Positions 14,109-23,431 are shown, counted from the first letter of the stretch. The stretch: DNA of 64,000 nucleotides from Opitutaceae bacterium (GCA_041395105.1 JAWLBB010000011.1:1-64000); one strand, 5' to 3'. Notes: a model not told the origin generated them from the sequence alone. Numbers and translations: made by a program.

Positions 14109-14341
14109 GCTTTCATCGAAACCCGCACGCCCACCTTAGGCAGACTCCAAGAATTGAGACAGCGACAATTCATCGACGAGCCGGGACGCAAATCCCCACC
14201 ATTCACCCGACAAAGCCCAAACGACGGTTTGGGTTGTCCAGGGAGACCTGCTCCTGCTATGGGAAATCGAGTTCCGATCGCTGGAGGCGGCGGCGACAGG
14301 CACCGAGCCCCGTCTCCCGGATCAGGGCAAGGATGGATCCA
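14109..14341. other. Intergenic stretch, nothing recognised
   Basis: No supported gene or motif between the LarA-like fragment and the next plus-strand gene. Competing open frames look like shadows. Confidence 0.4.
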
Positions 14342-14944
14342 ATGAAAATCAGCCAAAGAACAGATGAAAGCGAAATGGTGGCTCTGTTTCTCCGGTCGGA
14401 GTTGAAATCGGAGCGATGGTCCAATGCCATTCTCAAGGTCCTCGGCCGACTCTCCCTGCCGACCGCACTGATAACGGAGGCCGACACGACAGACACTGCG
14501 GCGAATGCGCAGAGGGCGCGGATCCTCGGGGTTTTTCGCGGCTACAGAGAGAATCGCGAATTGTTCAGGGCCTACCCGGACGGAGTCGTGTGGCATCGGG
14601 TCGTCCTGGATGGCGATGACTTCCAGCGCTTGATGTATATCGACTACAGCTACTGGAACGAGCTGACGGGCGGATCGCGCCGCCCGTTGGATGCAGTGCC
14701 GACCATCCTGAGCGGTCGGGAAGTCTTCGGTGTGAGCAATCAACCCGCCATTGACGGCGCCAGACTCATTCGTTCAGGCACGGCGTTCGAACCCATCATC
14801 CTGGTCGCGAGCGACCCGGAATCGGATCTGGTGATTCTGGAAGGACATGGACGGGCCACGGCCTATGCTCTCGCCGGCAGGGATGCGTATCAACGGATCC
14901 CTGCCTTACTTGGGCTTGCTCCGGGTTTCGCCTCGTGGCTGTGA
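14342..14944 (+). CDS. Hypothetical protein with a GHGRATA motif
   Basis: A 200-aa soluble protein from the ATG at 14342. The frame is open upstream to 14234 but the extension is compositionally unlike protein. The C-terminal third reads FEPIILVASDPESDLVILEGHGRATAYALAGRD; an EGHxRxTA element occurs in ParB/sulfiredoxin-like nucleotide-binding domains, which is only a weak lead. It converges on the end of the flagellar operon, separated by about 100 bp. Confidence 0.6.
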   Translation: MKISQRTDESEMVALFLRSELKSERWSNAILKVLGRLSLPTALITEADTTDTAANAQRARILGVFRGYRENRELFRAYPDGVVWHRVVLDGDDFQRLMYIDYSYWNELTGGSRRPLDAVPTILSGREVFGVSNQPAIDGARLIRSGTAFEPIILVASDPESDLVILEGHGRATAYALAGRDAYQRIPALLGLAPGFASWL

Positions 14945-15045
14945 CTCCAGTGAACAACCGACCGAGACGGCCGGATCTCTCGCAGAACACCGAAAAGCTG
15001 TCCCCGGTTGCCGCCTGATCAGGACAGTCCGTCGACCAGGGCTTC

Positions 15046-15303
15046 TCAGTAGCGGCACTCGATCTCGGTGACAGTCCCGCAGGTGCAGGTGACAATGAGC
15101 CGGGTGACCCGGCCACGTTCCATGATCGTTTCCACCCGGGTTCCGTGTTCACCGGTCTCTTCGCGGTGCCGGGGTGCCGGGGTCGCGGGGGTGGACGGGC
15201 GATCGTCCGAAGACAGCGGCGGAAGAGTCGAGGCGACACCGGAAGAGACGGTGCCGGAGGAGGACCGGGTGATCACTTCGCGACCTTTGAGGAAATCGTC
15301 CAT
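15046..15303 (-). CDS. Unknown 85-aa protein, last gene of the flagellar operon
   Basis: Starts 6 bp after the motB stop. The N-terminal 55 residues are Ser/Thr/Pro-rich and probably disordered. The C-terminal 20 (VTRLIVTCTCGTVTEIECRY) hold three Cys, including a CTC pair, in a beta-like pattern. Operon position suggests a link to motility. No family recognised. The operon ends here, facing the convergent gene at 14342. Confidence 0.65.
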   Translation of the reverse strand: MDDFLKGREVITRSSSGTVSSGVASTLPPLSSDDRPSTPATPAPRHREETGEHGTRVETIMERGRVTRLIVTCTCGTVTEIECRY

Positions 15304-15309
15304 GGAACG

Positions 15310-16056
15310 TCAGAGGGAAGTCAGGTTCGGGTTGAGGAGGGCAAAAGAGAGTTCGATCCGCTGGTTCTCCGGGGAATCGGGGGCGACCCCTTTCAAAGGC
15401 AGGGTGTCGGCAAAGCCGGTGACCCGTTCGAACCGTCCGGCGTCGACCGCATAATGCTGCATCTCGCGCCGGGCGGCATTGGCCCGGTCGGTCGTCAGTT
15501 CCCAGGCGCCGTAGTCCGCGGAAGGAGCCCGAAAGCCCGCTGCGACATGACCGTCGATCCGGATCTTGAAATCCTGCCGATCCGCGATCCAGGCGAGATT
15601 CTGGATGACGAACCGGCCCCATTCGGTGAACTCGGAAGACTTGTCTTCGAACATCGGCTTGGAGGCCCGATCGTAGATGATGACCCGGAGTCCGTCCGAC
15701 GACACCTGGATCTCGACAGGCGAATCCGTATCCGCTGCGTCGATATTGAGCATGCGATAGAAATCCTTGGCCAGCGAGTGGAGAAAGGCGGTTTCGGCCA
15801 TCGAGGTCCTCGAGGGTTCTTTGCCGCCGCTCTCCAGGTTCTGGGAATCGACATTGTTGTTCATGACGCCGTTGGAGCCATCCATGGGCGAGTTGAACGG
15901 GTTCTTGAAGTACTGGGAGGTGGCGATGAGGATTTCCTGGTCCTGGGCTGAAATCCACAGGACCATGAACAGCGCCATCATCGCGGTGACAAAGTCCGCA
16001 TAGGCGACTTTCCAGGCGCCTCCGTGATGGCCTCCTCCTCCTTTTTTCTTGGACAT
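15310..16056 (-). CDS. motB: Flagellar stator protein MotB
   Basis: A 248-aa stator subunit. The Lys/Gly/His-rich N-terminus leads into one membrane helix (AYADFVTAMMALFMVLWI) whose Asp is the essential proton- or sodium-binding residue. Residues about 120-245 are the OmpA-like peptidoglycan-binding domain, ending with the NQRIELS motif. It anchors the MotA ring to the cell wall. Follows motA by 17 bp in the same orientation. Confidence 0.93.
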   Translation of the reverse strand: MSKKKGGGGHHGGAWKVAYADFVTAMMALFMVLWISAQDQEILIATSQYFKNPFNSPMDGSNGVMNNNVDSQNLESGGKEPSRTSMAETAFLHSLAKDFYRMLNIDAADTDSPVEIQVSSDGLRVIIYDRASKPMFEDKSSEFTEWGRFVIQNLAWIADRQDFKIRIDGHVAAGFRAPSADYGAWELTTDRANAARREMQHYAVDAGRFERVTGFADTLPLKGVAPDSPENQRIELSFALLNPNLTSL

Positions 16057-16073
16057 AAACGGTTTCTCTCAGG

Positions 16074-16937
16074 TCACTTGGTGGCGACGGCGGCCTTGAG
16101 CAATTGCTCGAGCTCATCGGCGCCGGGCAACAACTTGGCGTCCACATTGCGCCGGGCCAGTTCGATCGCCATGATCGGGGCCTGACCCCGGGCAAAGGCC
16201 GACAGTGCGGTCGACATGCAGTTGAAGAACTGGACGCTGCTTTCGTCGTTGAACTTGATCCGGTTGGTCAACGGATTGATGAAGCCGTAGGCTCCAAGAA
16301 TTCCCAGGAACGTTCCGGTGAGGGCGGCGGCCACTTTCTCGCCGACGGCTTCAGGTCCCTCGGAGATGGCAGCCATGGTATTGATAATGCCGAGGACGGC
16401 CGCGATGATCCCGATTCCGGGCAGGGAATCGCCGACCAGGGACAGGACGGTGACCGGACCGTGGGCTTCACGCTCCTTGGCTTCGATCTCAGCCTCAAGC
16501 AGGGGCTGCAACTGTTCCGGCTTGATCTTGCCGTCGATGATCGGCTTGAGGCCGTTGCAGAGGAAATCGACCCGTTCGGGGTGACGGAGAAAACCGGGAT
16601 ACTTCTGAAAGATCGGACTGTTCTGCGGTTCGGATACATGTTCATCGAGGGCAATGAGGCCGCTCTTCTTACCGGTGAGGAAGAGTTCGTAGAGCAATTT
16701 GAGCAGGTCGAGGTAGTCCTCCTTTCCCGGGAGGGATCCCTTGAGGGCCCTGATGGTGGAGCGCAGGGTATTGATGAGGACATCCTTGGGACTGGCCACA
16801 ATGAGCACGCCGATGCCGATGCCTCCGATCACGATGAACTCGGAAACATGCATGAGAACGGCAGGATTGCCGCCGGCGACGAGGAAGCCGCCGAGAGTCG
16901 CCCCGAGGACGACGAGATAGCCGATGACGATCAACAT
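16074..16937 (-). CDS. motA: Flagellar stator protein MotA
   Basis: A 287-aa protein of normal MotA length. Membrane helices 1-2 lie at about residues 2-22 and 33-52, the large cytoplasmic loop follows, and helices 3-4 are near 165-190 and 198-220. SLPGIGIIAAVLGIINTM carries the conserved Pro-Gly of helix 3, and the loop has the charged KYPGFLRHPERVDF-type region that contacts FliG. Forms the ion channel with MotB. It starts 12 bp after fliA. Confidence 0.93.
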   Translation of the reverse strand: MLIVIGYLVVLGATLGGFLVAGGNPAVLMHVSEFIVIGGIGIGVLIVASPKDVLINTLRSTIRALKGSLPGKEDYLDLLKLLYELFLTGKKSGLIALDEHVSEPQNSPIFQKYPGFLRHPERVDFLCNGLKPIIDGKIKPEQLQPLLEAEIEAKEREAHGPVTVLSLVGDSLPGIGIIAAVLGIINTMAAISEGPEAVGEKVAAALTGTFLGILGAYGFINPLTNRIKFNDESSVQFFNCMSTALSAFARGQAPIMAIELARRNVDAKLLPGADELEQLLKAAVATK

Positions 16938-16949
16938 GGCGGATGCTCC

Positions 16950-17753
16950 TTATTTGGACATCGCCCCGGTCAGGTAATTGCGGAGACTGATCACGGCCTG
17001 GGAATGGATCTGGCAGATCCGGGACTCCGTAAGGCCAAAGACCGCCGCGATTTCCGCCAGGCGCATGTCTTCGTAGTAATACATGGCGAGGACCTTCCGG
17101 GGAACCTCGGGGAGCTGCTGGATCCGGTCTGCGACCAGTCGGACCAACTCGTCCTTCTCCATCTTGTCAGTGACGGCAACCACGCTGTCATCCGGAATGA
17201 TCTCATAAAGGTTGGTCTCTTCCGACTCATCCTGGGAGCTGCAATGGTCGAGGGGCAGGAAGCTGATCGGCCGCACTTCGGTCATGAGGGCCTGATATTC
17301 TTTTTCGGAGAGCTTCATCTCCTCCCGGACCTCGGTCTCCGTGGCGGGACGTCCCAGACGCTGCTCCAGGTCCTCAACCACCTTGCGCAGCTTCTTGAAA
17401 TTGGTCCGCGCGTTGCGCGGCATCCAATCCATCCGGCGCAGTTCATCAAGGATGGCGCCGCGGATCCGCATGGCGGCATACGAGCCGAATGACTTTTTCT
17501 GCAGAGGGTCGTACTTCCGCAGGGCCGCGATCAATCCCTGCAGGCCGACACTGTGCAGGTCCGCCTCTTCAATGTGGGGCGGCAGGTTGATCTTGATCCG
17601 CGCCACGATCGACTTGACGATCGGCAGGTAGAGTTTGAGCAGTTCCTCCTGGGTCTGCTCCCCTGCGGAGCTCTGTTCCCGGTAAGCACTTCGAGCCCGG
17701 GAGGCGCTCGACGATTTGGAGGGGGTTTTCTTGGTCGCGACGGCGTTTTTCAT
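16950..17753 (-). CDS. fliA: Flagellar sigma factor (sigma-28 family)
   Basis: A 267-aa FliA/WhiG-type sigma factor. Region 2 is at about residues 35-110 (YLPIVKSIVARIKINLP, LHSVGLQGLIAALRKYDP, FGSYAAMRIRGAILDELRRMDW), region 3 at 115-165, and region 4 ends in LAEIAAVFGLTESRICQIHSQA. It directs RNA polymerase to late flagellar and chemotaxis promoters. The first 30 residues are a Lys/Ser-rich leader. Its place after flhF and before motAB is a common arrangement. No FlgM anti-sigma gene is seen in the window. Confidence 0.92.
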   Translation of the reverse strand: MKNAVATKKTPSKSSSASRARSAYREQSSAGEQTQEELLKLYLPIVKSIVARIKINLPPHIEEADLHSVGLQGLIAALRKYDPLQKKSFGSYAAMRIRGAILDELRRMDWMPRNARTNFKKLRKVVEDLEQRLGRPATETEVREEMKLSEKEYQALMTEVRPISFLPLDHCSSQDESEETNLYEIIPDDSVVAVTDKMEKDELVRLVADRIQQLPEVPRKVLAMYYYEDMRLAEIAAVFGLTESRICQIHSQAVISLRNYLTGAMSK

Positions 17754-17771
17754 AAGATTCTATTGGATGGA

Positions 17772-18026
17772 TCAGCTCCGGGTTGAAGAGACGGCTTCCG
17801 CTTCGCCGGCTCCGTTGTGCTGTCTGGAGACCACTTCCCGCTCACGCAGCATGGTGCGCACGCTCCGCAGGTAGATGGTTCCCAGCCAACGAAAGAGAAA
17901 GGCGGCCGCGAGGCAGCCGAAGCTCGCCTCCACCACCACAGAAAGGGGATCGCGCCCGACCCGCCAACCACCGGCAAAAACCAGGGCAAAACCGGCGGAA
18001 CCTCCGACTAGAAGCAGGTACTTCAT
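17772..18026 (-). CDS. 84-aa two-helix membrane protein between flhF and fliA
   Basis: Start overlaps the flhF stop by 4 bp, which supports translation. Two hydrophobic helices (residues about 2-20 and 28-48) are followed by a basic stretch (RSVRTMLREREVVSRQ) and a polar tail. In most polar flagellates the slot after flhF holds flhG, a MinD-like ATPase; this protein has no P-loop and is much smaller. Its role is unknown; a membrane partner for FlhF is a guess from position. Confidence 0.7.
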   Translation of the reverse strand: MKYLLLVGGSAGFALVFAGGWRVGRDPLSVVVEASFGCLAAAFLFRWLGTIYLRSVRTMLREREVVSRQHNGAGEAEAVSSTRS

Positions 18027-19093
18027 GACAAGGAGACCGCTCTCTCGATCTGGCGGGCGTTGAAGGTTTTCTCCAGCAGGGCGGCCACCGGATCATCCTC
18101 CATCTCACCGGCCAGACTCGGACCGTTCGAAAGGAAGAGAGGGGATGGGCTGCGATTGAAGACGAAGCGCCAGAGTTTCCCCCAGCGACGGAGTTCATCA
18201 AGGTGTGTGTAGACCACGTGGGTCGCCCCCAGCCGCGTGCCGGTCAAGAGGGCATCGGTGATCAGATCGGCGTCGTAGGCGGCATTGACCACCAGGATGC
18301 GTGAATCGACCTGCAGGCGGTCGAGGGCCGCCCGGGCACCGCTGTCCAGTTCCTCCTCCGGCGCCATCCCGGGAAGATCCACGTAAAGGATGGTGTCGTC
18401 CTCGATTTCCTCGACCTCGGTCGGCGAACGGAACATGGGAACACCGAGCACCTCACAGAAAGCGGCCAGGCCATCCGAAGCATTCGGTTGATCGGCATCG
18501 AGCTTCAGGACCGCGACCGTATGCCCGTCGACAAAGACATCCCGCGCCAGCATCTTGCAGAGGGCGGTCGTTTTGCCGGCGCCGCATCCACCGAGGAAGA
18601 CCCGGCGATGGCCCAAGGAAGCGATCGGACGACTCCGACCTTCATCCCGGAGAAAACCACCGGTCCAGGAGACGACATCCGCCTTGCTCAAGGAGGACCA
18701 GTCCGGACCAATCTCACTGCGGATGCGTGCGATCATGAGATCGTCCAGGCCGGAGGCCCGGAGCACGGCTTCCGCCGCATCGGAAGACTCATCGCAGTCG
18801 CCGGAATTCCCAGTTTCGGCCCTGCTTGAGGGAACCGGCTTGGGCCAGGTCGCCGGATCGGAAACCGGTGCCGTGCGTTCGGATCCGACTTCAACCAGCA
18901 CTTCCAGGCGGGGCTTTTTCAAGAGCCAGCCGAAACCGGAACCGCCGGCCTGACGGACCGAGACCACCCGACCGCGATCGCCAAAACGTTCGCGCAGGAG
19001 TGCGACTGCCTCGGCCGCGGAACCCACCAGCAACCGATAGGTCTCGACCTTGTCGGATTCGGAGGACGTCGTTGCGTTGGGGGAGAGGGTCAT
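18023..19093 (-). CDS. flhF: Flagellar SRP-like GTPase FlhF
   Basis: A 356-aa product. FlhF is an SRP-family GTPase that sets position and number of flagella. Residues 18-70 are the basic N-terminal region, 75-110 a variable linker, and 115-350 the NG domain. The P-loop GGCGAGKTT (168-176), KLDADQPNA, VDLPGM and THLDE motifs are visible. The TxLDE guanine-specificity motif reads THLDE. It follows flhA by 20 bp. Sequence diverges from model FlhF proteins, but the order is diagnostic. Confidence 0.85.
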   Translation of the reverse strand: MTLSPNATTSSESDKVETYRLLVGSAAEAVALLRERFGDRGRVVSVRQAGGSGFGWLLKKPRLEVLVEVGSERTAPVSDPATWPKPVPSSRAETGNSGDCDESSDAAEAVLRASGLDDLMIARIRSEIGPDWSSLSKADVVSWTGGFLRDEGRSRPIASLGHRRVFLGGCGAGKTTALCKMLARDVFVDGHTVAVLKLDADQPNASDGLAAFCEVLGVPMFRSPTEVEEIEDDTILYVDLPGMAPEEELDSGARAALDRLQVDSRILVVNAAYDADLITDALLTGTRLGATHVVYTHLDELRRWGKLWRFVFNRSPSPLFLSNGPSLAGEMEDDPVAALLEKTFNARQIERAVSLS

Positions 19094-19113
19094 GACTTAA
19101 GATCGATGAGGAA

Positions 19114-21291
19114 TCAGGCAGCCACGGTCTGCGGCTCTGCCGTCGAAGGCTCCGGAGCCCTCCGCCCGAGGGTATTGGGAGCCATGATGATGGCGAAATT
19201 CTGGATTTCGGTCTTGGCCGGGAGTTCCTGATAGCTGAGGATGGCGAGGCGGGGAAGGGACGGTTCGAAGAAGCGCTTGAAGGCGAGACGGATCTCCGTC
19301 GTCACGACGAGCAGGGGCAGGAGGCCCTTCTCGGTCATTTCACCCACCCTGCCGTTCAGCTCGTTGAGCAGGTACTGGGCGAGCGCGGGCTCGAGGGTCA
19401 GGGTGAGGTCGAAAGCCGAACGCTGGACCTTGCCCCCGAGAAGCTGTTCGATCCGGGGGTCGAGAGTGATCGCCGTGAGCACGCCGGGCTCACCTTCATA
19501 GGCGGGCACAAAGAACTCGCCCAACCGGCGGCGAACCTGCTCGGAGAGGTCGTCCGGATTCTTGGATACAGCGGCGAAGTCGGCAATCGCCTCAAGAATC
19601 AACTGGAGATTGCGGATGGCGATTCCCTCACGCAGGAGATTCTGGAGAACCCGCTGGATGACGCCGATATTGACCAGGTCGGGCAGCAGTTCGGACACGA
19701 GGGTCGGATTCTTCTGCTTGATGTGATCGATGAGCTGCTGGACATCCTGGCGGCCGATCAGATGGGGGGCGGATTGCTTGAGCGTCTCCGAAAGATGGGT
19801 GACGAGGACGGAGCAGGGATCGACGATGGAGAAGCCGTTCAACTCGGCGGTCTTGCGTTCTTCCTCGGTGATCCAGACGGCTTCGATTCCGAAGACCGGC
19901 TCCACCGTGGGAATGCCCCGCAGTTCGACCGTGCTCTGGGAGACATTCATCGCCATGAGGCGCTTCGGGACAACCTTGCCCCGCGCCACTTCGCGGTCTC
20001 GCAGGAGGAAGCGGTACTCGTTGCTGTCGAGTTCGAGATTGTCGCGAACAGCGATCGGAGGAACCACGATGCCCATTTCCTTCGCTATGGTCCGGCGGAC
20101 TCCGGTCACCCGTTCGAGCAGATCACCGCCCTGGCGCTTGTCGGCCAGTCCGAGGAGATTGAATCCGATTTCGAGCGCAAAAGCATCGACCTCGATGAGT
20201 TTCTCAAAGTCCCGACCAAGAGGACCGGCCGCCACCGCATCCGCCGCCGCCTCACCGGCGGCACCGCCGTTCCGGGACGCGCTCAGGAGGGTCTTGGCCT
20301 CGGCGGCCTTCCGGCGGGCCGTCCGCCGCAAGGCGACCGAGATGGAACCGATGATGACAGCCAGGCCGAGGAAGGGAGTGGTCGGCAGCCCGGGCACGGC
20401 TGCAAAGAAGAGCATCATGACCGCCAGAATCCCGATGGCCCGGGGATAGGAGGTCAACTGGCGGGTGATATGGGAGCCGAGGTCATCCTTGGCCGAGGTC
20501 CGGGTGACGAGAAGACCGGCGGCCAGGGATACGATGAGGGCCGGAATCTGGGAAACCAGGCCGTCCCCGATCGAGAGCAGGGTGAACTTCTGCATCGCCT
20601 GGGGAAGAGACAACCCCTTCTGGAGGACCCCGATGGCGATGCCGCCGACCACGTTGATCAGGGTAATGATGATCCCGGCCAGCGCGTCTCCTCGAACAAA
20701 CTTGCTCGCTCCGTCCATCGAGCCGTAGAAGTCGGCTTCCTTCTGGATCTTCACCCGCCGCTCGGTCGCGACCGCTTCATCGATGATCCCGGCGTTGAGC
20801 TCGGCATCGATGGCCATCTGCTTGCCCGGCATGGCGTCCAGGGTAAAGCGGGCGGCAACCTCGGCGATACGGCCGGCGCCCTTCGTGATGACAAGGAAAT
20901 TGATCACCACGAGGATGAGAAAGATGACCGCTCCGACCACGTAGTTGTCGCGAACGACAAAGCCACCGAAGGCCTCGATGACATTGCCGGCATAGCCGTC
21001 GAGGAGGATGAGGCGGGTCGAGGCAACGTTCAGTCCGAGACGGAAGAGCGTGACTCCGAGGAGGATGGTCGGAAAGCCCGAGAACTCCGGCGCGTCCTTG
21101 ACGTAGACAATGACGAGGAGGATGAGAAGGGAGATGCCGATGCTTCCTGCGAGCAGGAAGTCCATCCCGACGGCCGGAAGCGGAAGGATGAGCAGAACGA
21201 TTGTCCCGAAAAGGCCGGCCGTGAGAATGAGGTCGCCTCCGCCCAGGAGGGCGCCAAAGGAACGGAGGTTCAGTGTATTCCCGTTCTTCAT
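19114..21291 (-). CDS. flhA: Flagellar export gate protein FlhA
   Basis: A 725-aa protein. Residues about 25-345 contain eight membrane helices, including KIQKEADFYGSMDGASKFVRGDA and GDGLVSQIPALIVSLAAGLLVTR, signature stretches of the FHIPEP family. Residues about 370-710 form the cytoplasmic domain that docks chaperone-substrate complexes and builds the nonameric ring. Its start overlaps the flhB stop by 4 bp. Full length compared with the family (about 690-730 aa). Confidence 0.95.
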   Translation of the reverse strand: MKNGNTLNLRSFGALLGGGDLILTAGLFGTIVLLILPLPAVGMDFLLAGSIGISLLILLVIVYVKDAPEFSGFPTILLGVTLFRLGLNVASTRLILLDGYAGNVIEAFGGFVVRDNYVVGAVIFLILVVINFLVITKGAGRIAEVAARFTLDAMPGKQMAIDAELNAGIIDEAVATERRVKIQKEADFYGSMDGASKFVRGDALAGIIITLINVVGGIAIGVLQKGLSLPQAMQKFTLLSIGDGLVSQIPALIVSLAAGLLVTRTSAKDDLGSHITRQLTSYPRAIGILAVMMLFFAAVPGLPTTPFLGLAVIIGSISVALRRTARRKAAEAKTLLSASRNGGAAGEAAADAVAAGPLGRDFEKLIEVDAFALEIGFNLLGLADKRQGGDLLERVTGVRRTIAKEMGIVVPPIAVRDNLELDSNEYRFLLRDREVARGKVVPKRLMAMNVSQSTVELRGIPTVEPVFGIEAVWITEEERKTAELNGFSIVDPCSVLVTHLSETLKQSAPHLIGRQDVQQLIDHIKQKNPTLVSELLPDLVNIGVIQRVLQNLLREGIAIRNLQLILEAIADFAAVSKNPDDLSEQVRRRLGEFFVPAYEGEPGVLTAITLDPRIEQLLGGKVQRSAFDLTLTLEPALAQYLLNELNGRVGEMTEKGLLPLLVVTTEIRLAFKRFFEPSLPRLAILSYQELPAKTEIQNFAIIMAPNTLGRRAPEPSTAEPQTVAA

Positions 21292-22391
21292 GCGAGTGAA
21301 CCGAGCCTCCTTGACCGCAGACGGTGGAAGTAATAGCGATGGGTCTTATAGACGAAACCCAGGATTTCGGCCACGGCCTGATAGAGCTGGGCCGGGATTT
21401 CCTGGCCCACCTGGCCGTACTTGAAAAGCATCCGCGCAACCGGCCGGTTCTCGACCATGGGAACCTCGTGCTTGCGGGCGATTTCCTTGATCCGCATGGC
21501 GAAGATGTTCTCGCCGCGGGCGAGGACCACCGGGGCACGATCCACACCGCGCTCGTACTTCAGGGCCACGGCATAGTGGGTCGGATTGGTCACCACCACA
21601 TCGGCGGTCGGGACCGCTGAGAGCATCTGGCGCTGCATGATGCGGCGCGCCATCTGGCGCTGGGCCGCCCGCAGGTGCGGATCGATTTCCGCCGTCTTGC
21701 GCTCCTGTTTGACCTCTTCGCGGGTCATCATCAGTTCCTTGCGCGTTTTGCGCCATTGATAGGCATAGCTGATCGCAGCGATGACGCCGGCGGCCAGAAT
21801 GAGGCGCACCAGAACGAAGAGGGTGGTTTCGGCGACGAAGGTACCGACATGGCGCACGTCGACCGGGGCGAAGAAGATGGGATCCTTGAGTACCCGTCGA
21901 ATGGCGACAGTCAGAATGCCGGCCACCGCGCAAAGCTTGAGCAGATCAATTCCGAAACGGACGAGGACATCCTTGGAGATGACCCGGCTGAAACCGGTGA
22001 CCGGATTGAGCCGGGTCCACTTCAACTCGAGGACCTTGGGGGTCAACCGGAAGCCGGTTTGCAGGCCACCCGCGATGACAGCCGCGAGGGCGGCTGCGCC
22101 CAGGAGGGGAAGCACCATGCGACCGATCATGACGATCCCCTCGCGGGTCCCGGCGACGATTGAGGTTTCGGTCAGGTCGAGGGTGCCGAGGTGGCCGAGA
22201 ACGCCGACGGAGAAAGCGGCCATCTGCTCGACCACGCCGGGGCCGGCGAAGAGGAGGACAAGGAAGGCGGAGGCCAGGCCGAATGTCACCTGAATCTCGG
22301 CGCTCTGGGCAAACTGGCCCTCCTGGAAAGCGTCGGTCAGACGTTTCGCTGTCGGTTGCTCGGTCTTGCTGCTCTGTTCCTGTTCAGCCAT
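21288..22391 (-). CDS. flhB: Flagellar export switch protein FlhB
   Basis: A 367-aa protein with four membrane helices in residues about 30-210 and a cytoplasmic domain containing the autocleavage motif NPTH (VVVTNPTHYAVALKY). Cleavage between Asn and Pro switches export from rod/hook to filament substrates, acting with FliK. Followed by flhA with a 4-bp overlap and preceded by fliR by 3 bp. Confidence 0.95.
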   Translation of the reverse strand: MAEQEQSSKTEQPTAKRLTDAFQEGQFAQSAEIQVTFGLASAFLVLLFAGPGVVEQMAAFSVGVLGHLGTLDLTETSIVAGTREGIVMIGRMVLPLLGAAALAAVIAGGLQTGFRLTPKVLELKWTRLNPVTGFSRVISKDVLVRFGIDLLKLCAVAGILTVAIRRVLKDPIFFAPVDVRHVGTFVAETTLFVLVRLILAAGVIAAISYAYQWRKTRKELMMTREEVKQERKTAEIDPHLRAAQRQMARRIMQRQMLSAVPTADVVVTNPTHYAVALKYERGVDRAPVVLARGENIFAMRIKEIARKHEVPMVENRPVARMLFKYGQVGQEIPAQLYQAVAEILGFVYKTHRYYFHRLRSRRLGSLA

Positions 22392-22394
22392 GAT

Positions 22395-23159
22395 TCAGAA
22401 TCCCCGATAAGGCAGCAGACGGAGCATCAGCTCGGGCACGCCCGCCATGGCATTGGCCGCGTAGTTGCCGATCAGCCCGATCGACAGGGCGAAGACCGCG
22501 AGACCGGCCACGATCCGGACCGAGAAACTCAGGATAAACACATTCATTCTCGGCACGACCCGCGAGAGAACGGAGAAGGCGAGATTGACGATGAAATTGA
22601 CCGCGATGATCGGCGCGGACATGAGGATCCCGAGTTGAAAGATCCCGGCCGTCCGTGAGACCAGCAGGTCGAGCATTCCCGTTTCAACAACGAGGCCAGA
22701 AAGCGGCACCAGCTGAAAGCTGCGAACGAAGGCGTAGAGGGCGGTGTAGTGCGCTCCGGAGAGGAAAAGGATGACGCCGAAATAGAAGAGTGACGAACCG
22801 AGGGGATTGCCAGAGACACCCGATGAGGGGTCGAATTCCGGACCCGGCATCAGACCGACTTCGACCGTGATCAGGTGGGCGGCGAAGTCGAGGGTGGCAA
22901 AGATGATCCGGATGGCCATGCCCATCGCAAAGCCGATTCCGAGCTCCCGCGCCATCTCGAGGATGGCGGCGACGATGGAGACCGGGGTGGCGGCCGGCGG
23001 ATCGACGAGGAAGGTGACGACGGAAGCGACAGAGGCAATCAGGGTCACCTTGAGCAGCGGAGGAATCACCCGGGTGCTGAAGGGCGGCGCCATGAGGACG
23101 AGACCGGCGGCGCGCATCCCGATCAGCATCCAGGCGTAGATTTCCAGTGGCGTGATCAT
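22395..23159 (-). CDS. fliR: Flagellar export protein FliR
   Basis: A 254-aa integral membrane protein of the export gate complex (FliPQR). Several hydrophobic helices, and the typical FliR elements PPLLKVTLIASVASVVTFLV near the N-terminus and MLDLLVSRTAGIFQLGILMSAP in the middle. Lies 2 bp after fliQ and 3 bp before flhB. Confidence 0.92.
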   Translation of the reverse strand: MITPLEIYAWMLIGMRAAGLVLMAPPFSTRVIPPLLKVTLIASVASVVTFLVDPPAATPVSIVAAILEMARELGIGFAMGMAIRIIFATLDFAAHLITVEVGLMPGPEFDPSSGVSGNPLGSSLFYFGVILFLSGAHYTALYAFVRSFQLVPLSGLVVETGMLDLLVSRTAGIFQLGILMSAPIIAVNFIVNLAFSVLSRVVPRMNVFILSFSVRIVAGLAVFALSIGLIGNYAANAMAGVPELMLRLLPYRGF

Positions 23160-23161
23160 GC

Positions 23162-23431
23162 TCAGCGGGTGATCTCCGGGATGCGCTCGATCACGGAGAC
23201 CGTGAACTGCATGAGGGAGCGAACCATCCAGTGGGAGCTGATGATGAAGGCGATACCGATGGCGAAGAGCTTCGGAACGAAGGCGAGAGTCTGCTCCTGG
23301 ATGCTGGTCACGGCCTGAATCAGGCTGATGGCAAGACCGACCGAGATGGTGGTCAGGAGCATGGGGCTCACCAGCATGAGCGACTGGATGACCACCAGGT
23401 GGAGCAGTTCAATGGAGGCTTCGACGCTCAT
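23162..23431 (-). CDS. fliQ: Flagellar export protein FliQ
   Basis: An 89-aa protein, exactly the usual FliQ length, when started at the ATG at 23431 (MSVEASIELLHLVV). Two membrane helices and the conserved VGLAISLIQAVTSIQEQTLAFVPK stretch. The longer ORF to 23473 would run into fliP and is rejected; the chosen ATG overlaps the fliP stop. Confidence 0.93.
   Translation of the reverse strand: MSVEASIELLHLVVIQSLMLVSPMLLTTISVGLAISLIQAVTSIQEQTLAFVPKLFAIGIAFIISSHWMVRSLMQFTVSVIERIPEITR

Noticed and set aside
14066..14743. Minus-strand ORF of 225 aa
   Set aside because: Overlaps the better-supported plus-strand gene at 14342 and the LarA-like fragment; composition is shadow-like.
16104..17492. Long plus-strand ORF (462 aa) opposite motA and fliA
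   Set aside because: Antisense shadow of high-GC coding sequence. The minus-strand genes are clear orthologues; the plus translation is low-complexity and without motifs.
19723..21333. Plus-strand ORF of 536 aa opposite flhA
   Set aside because: Asp/Gly/Arg-rich mirror of flhA codons; no independent evidence.
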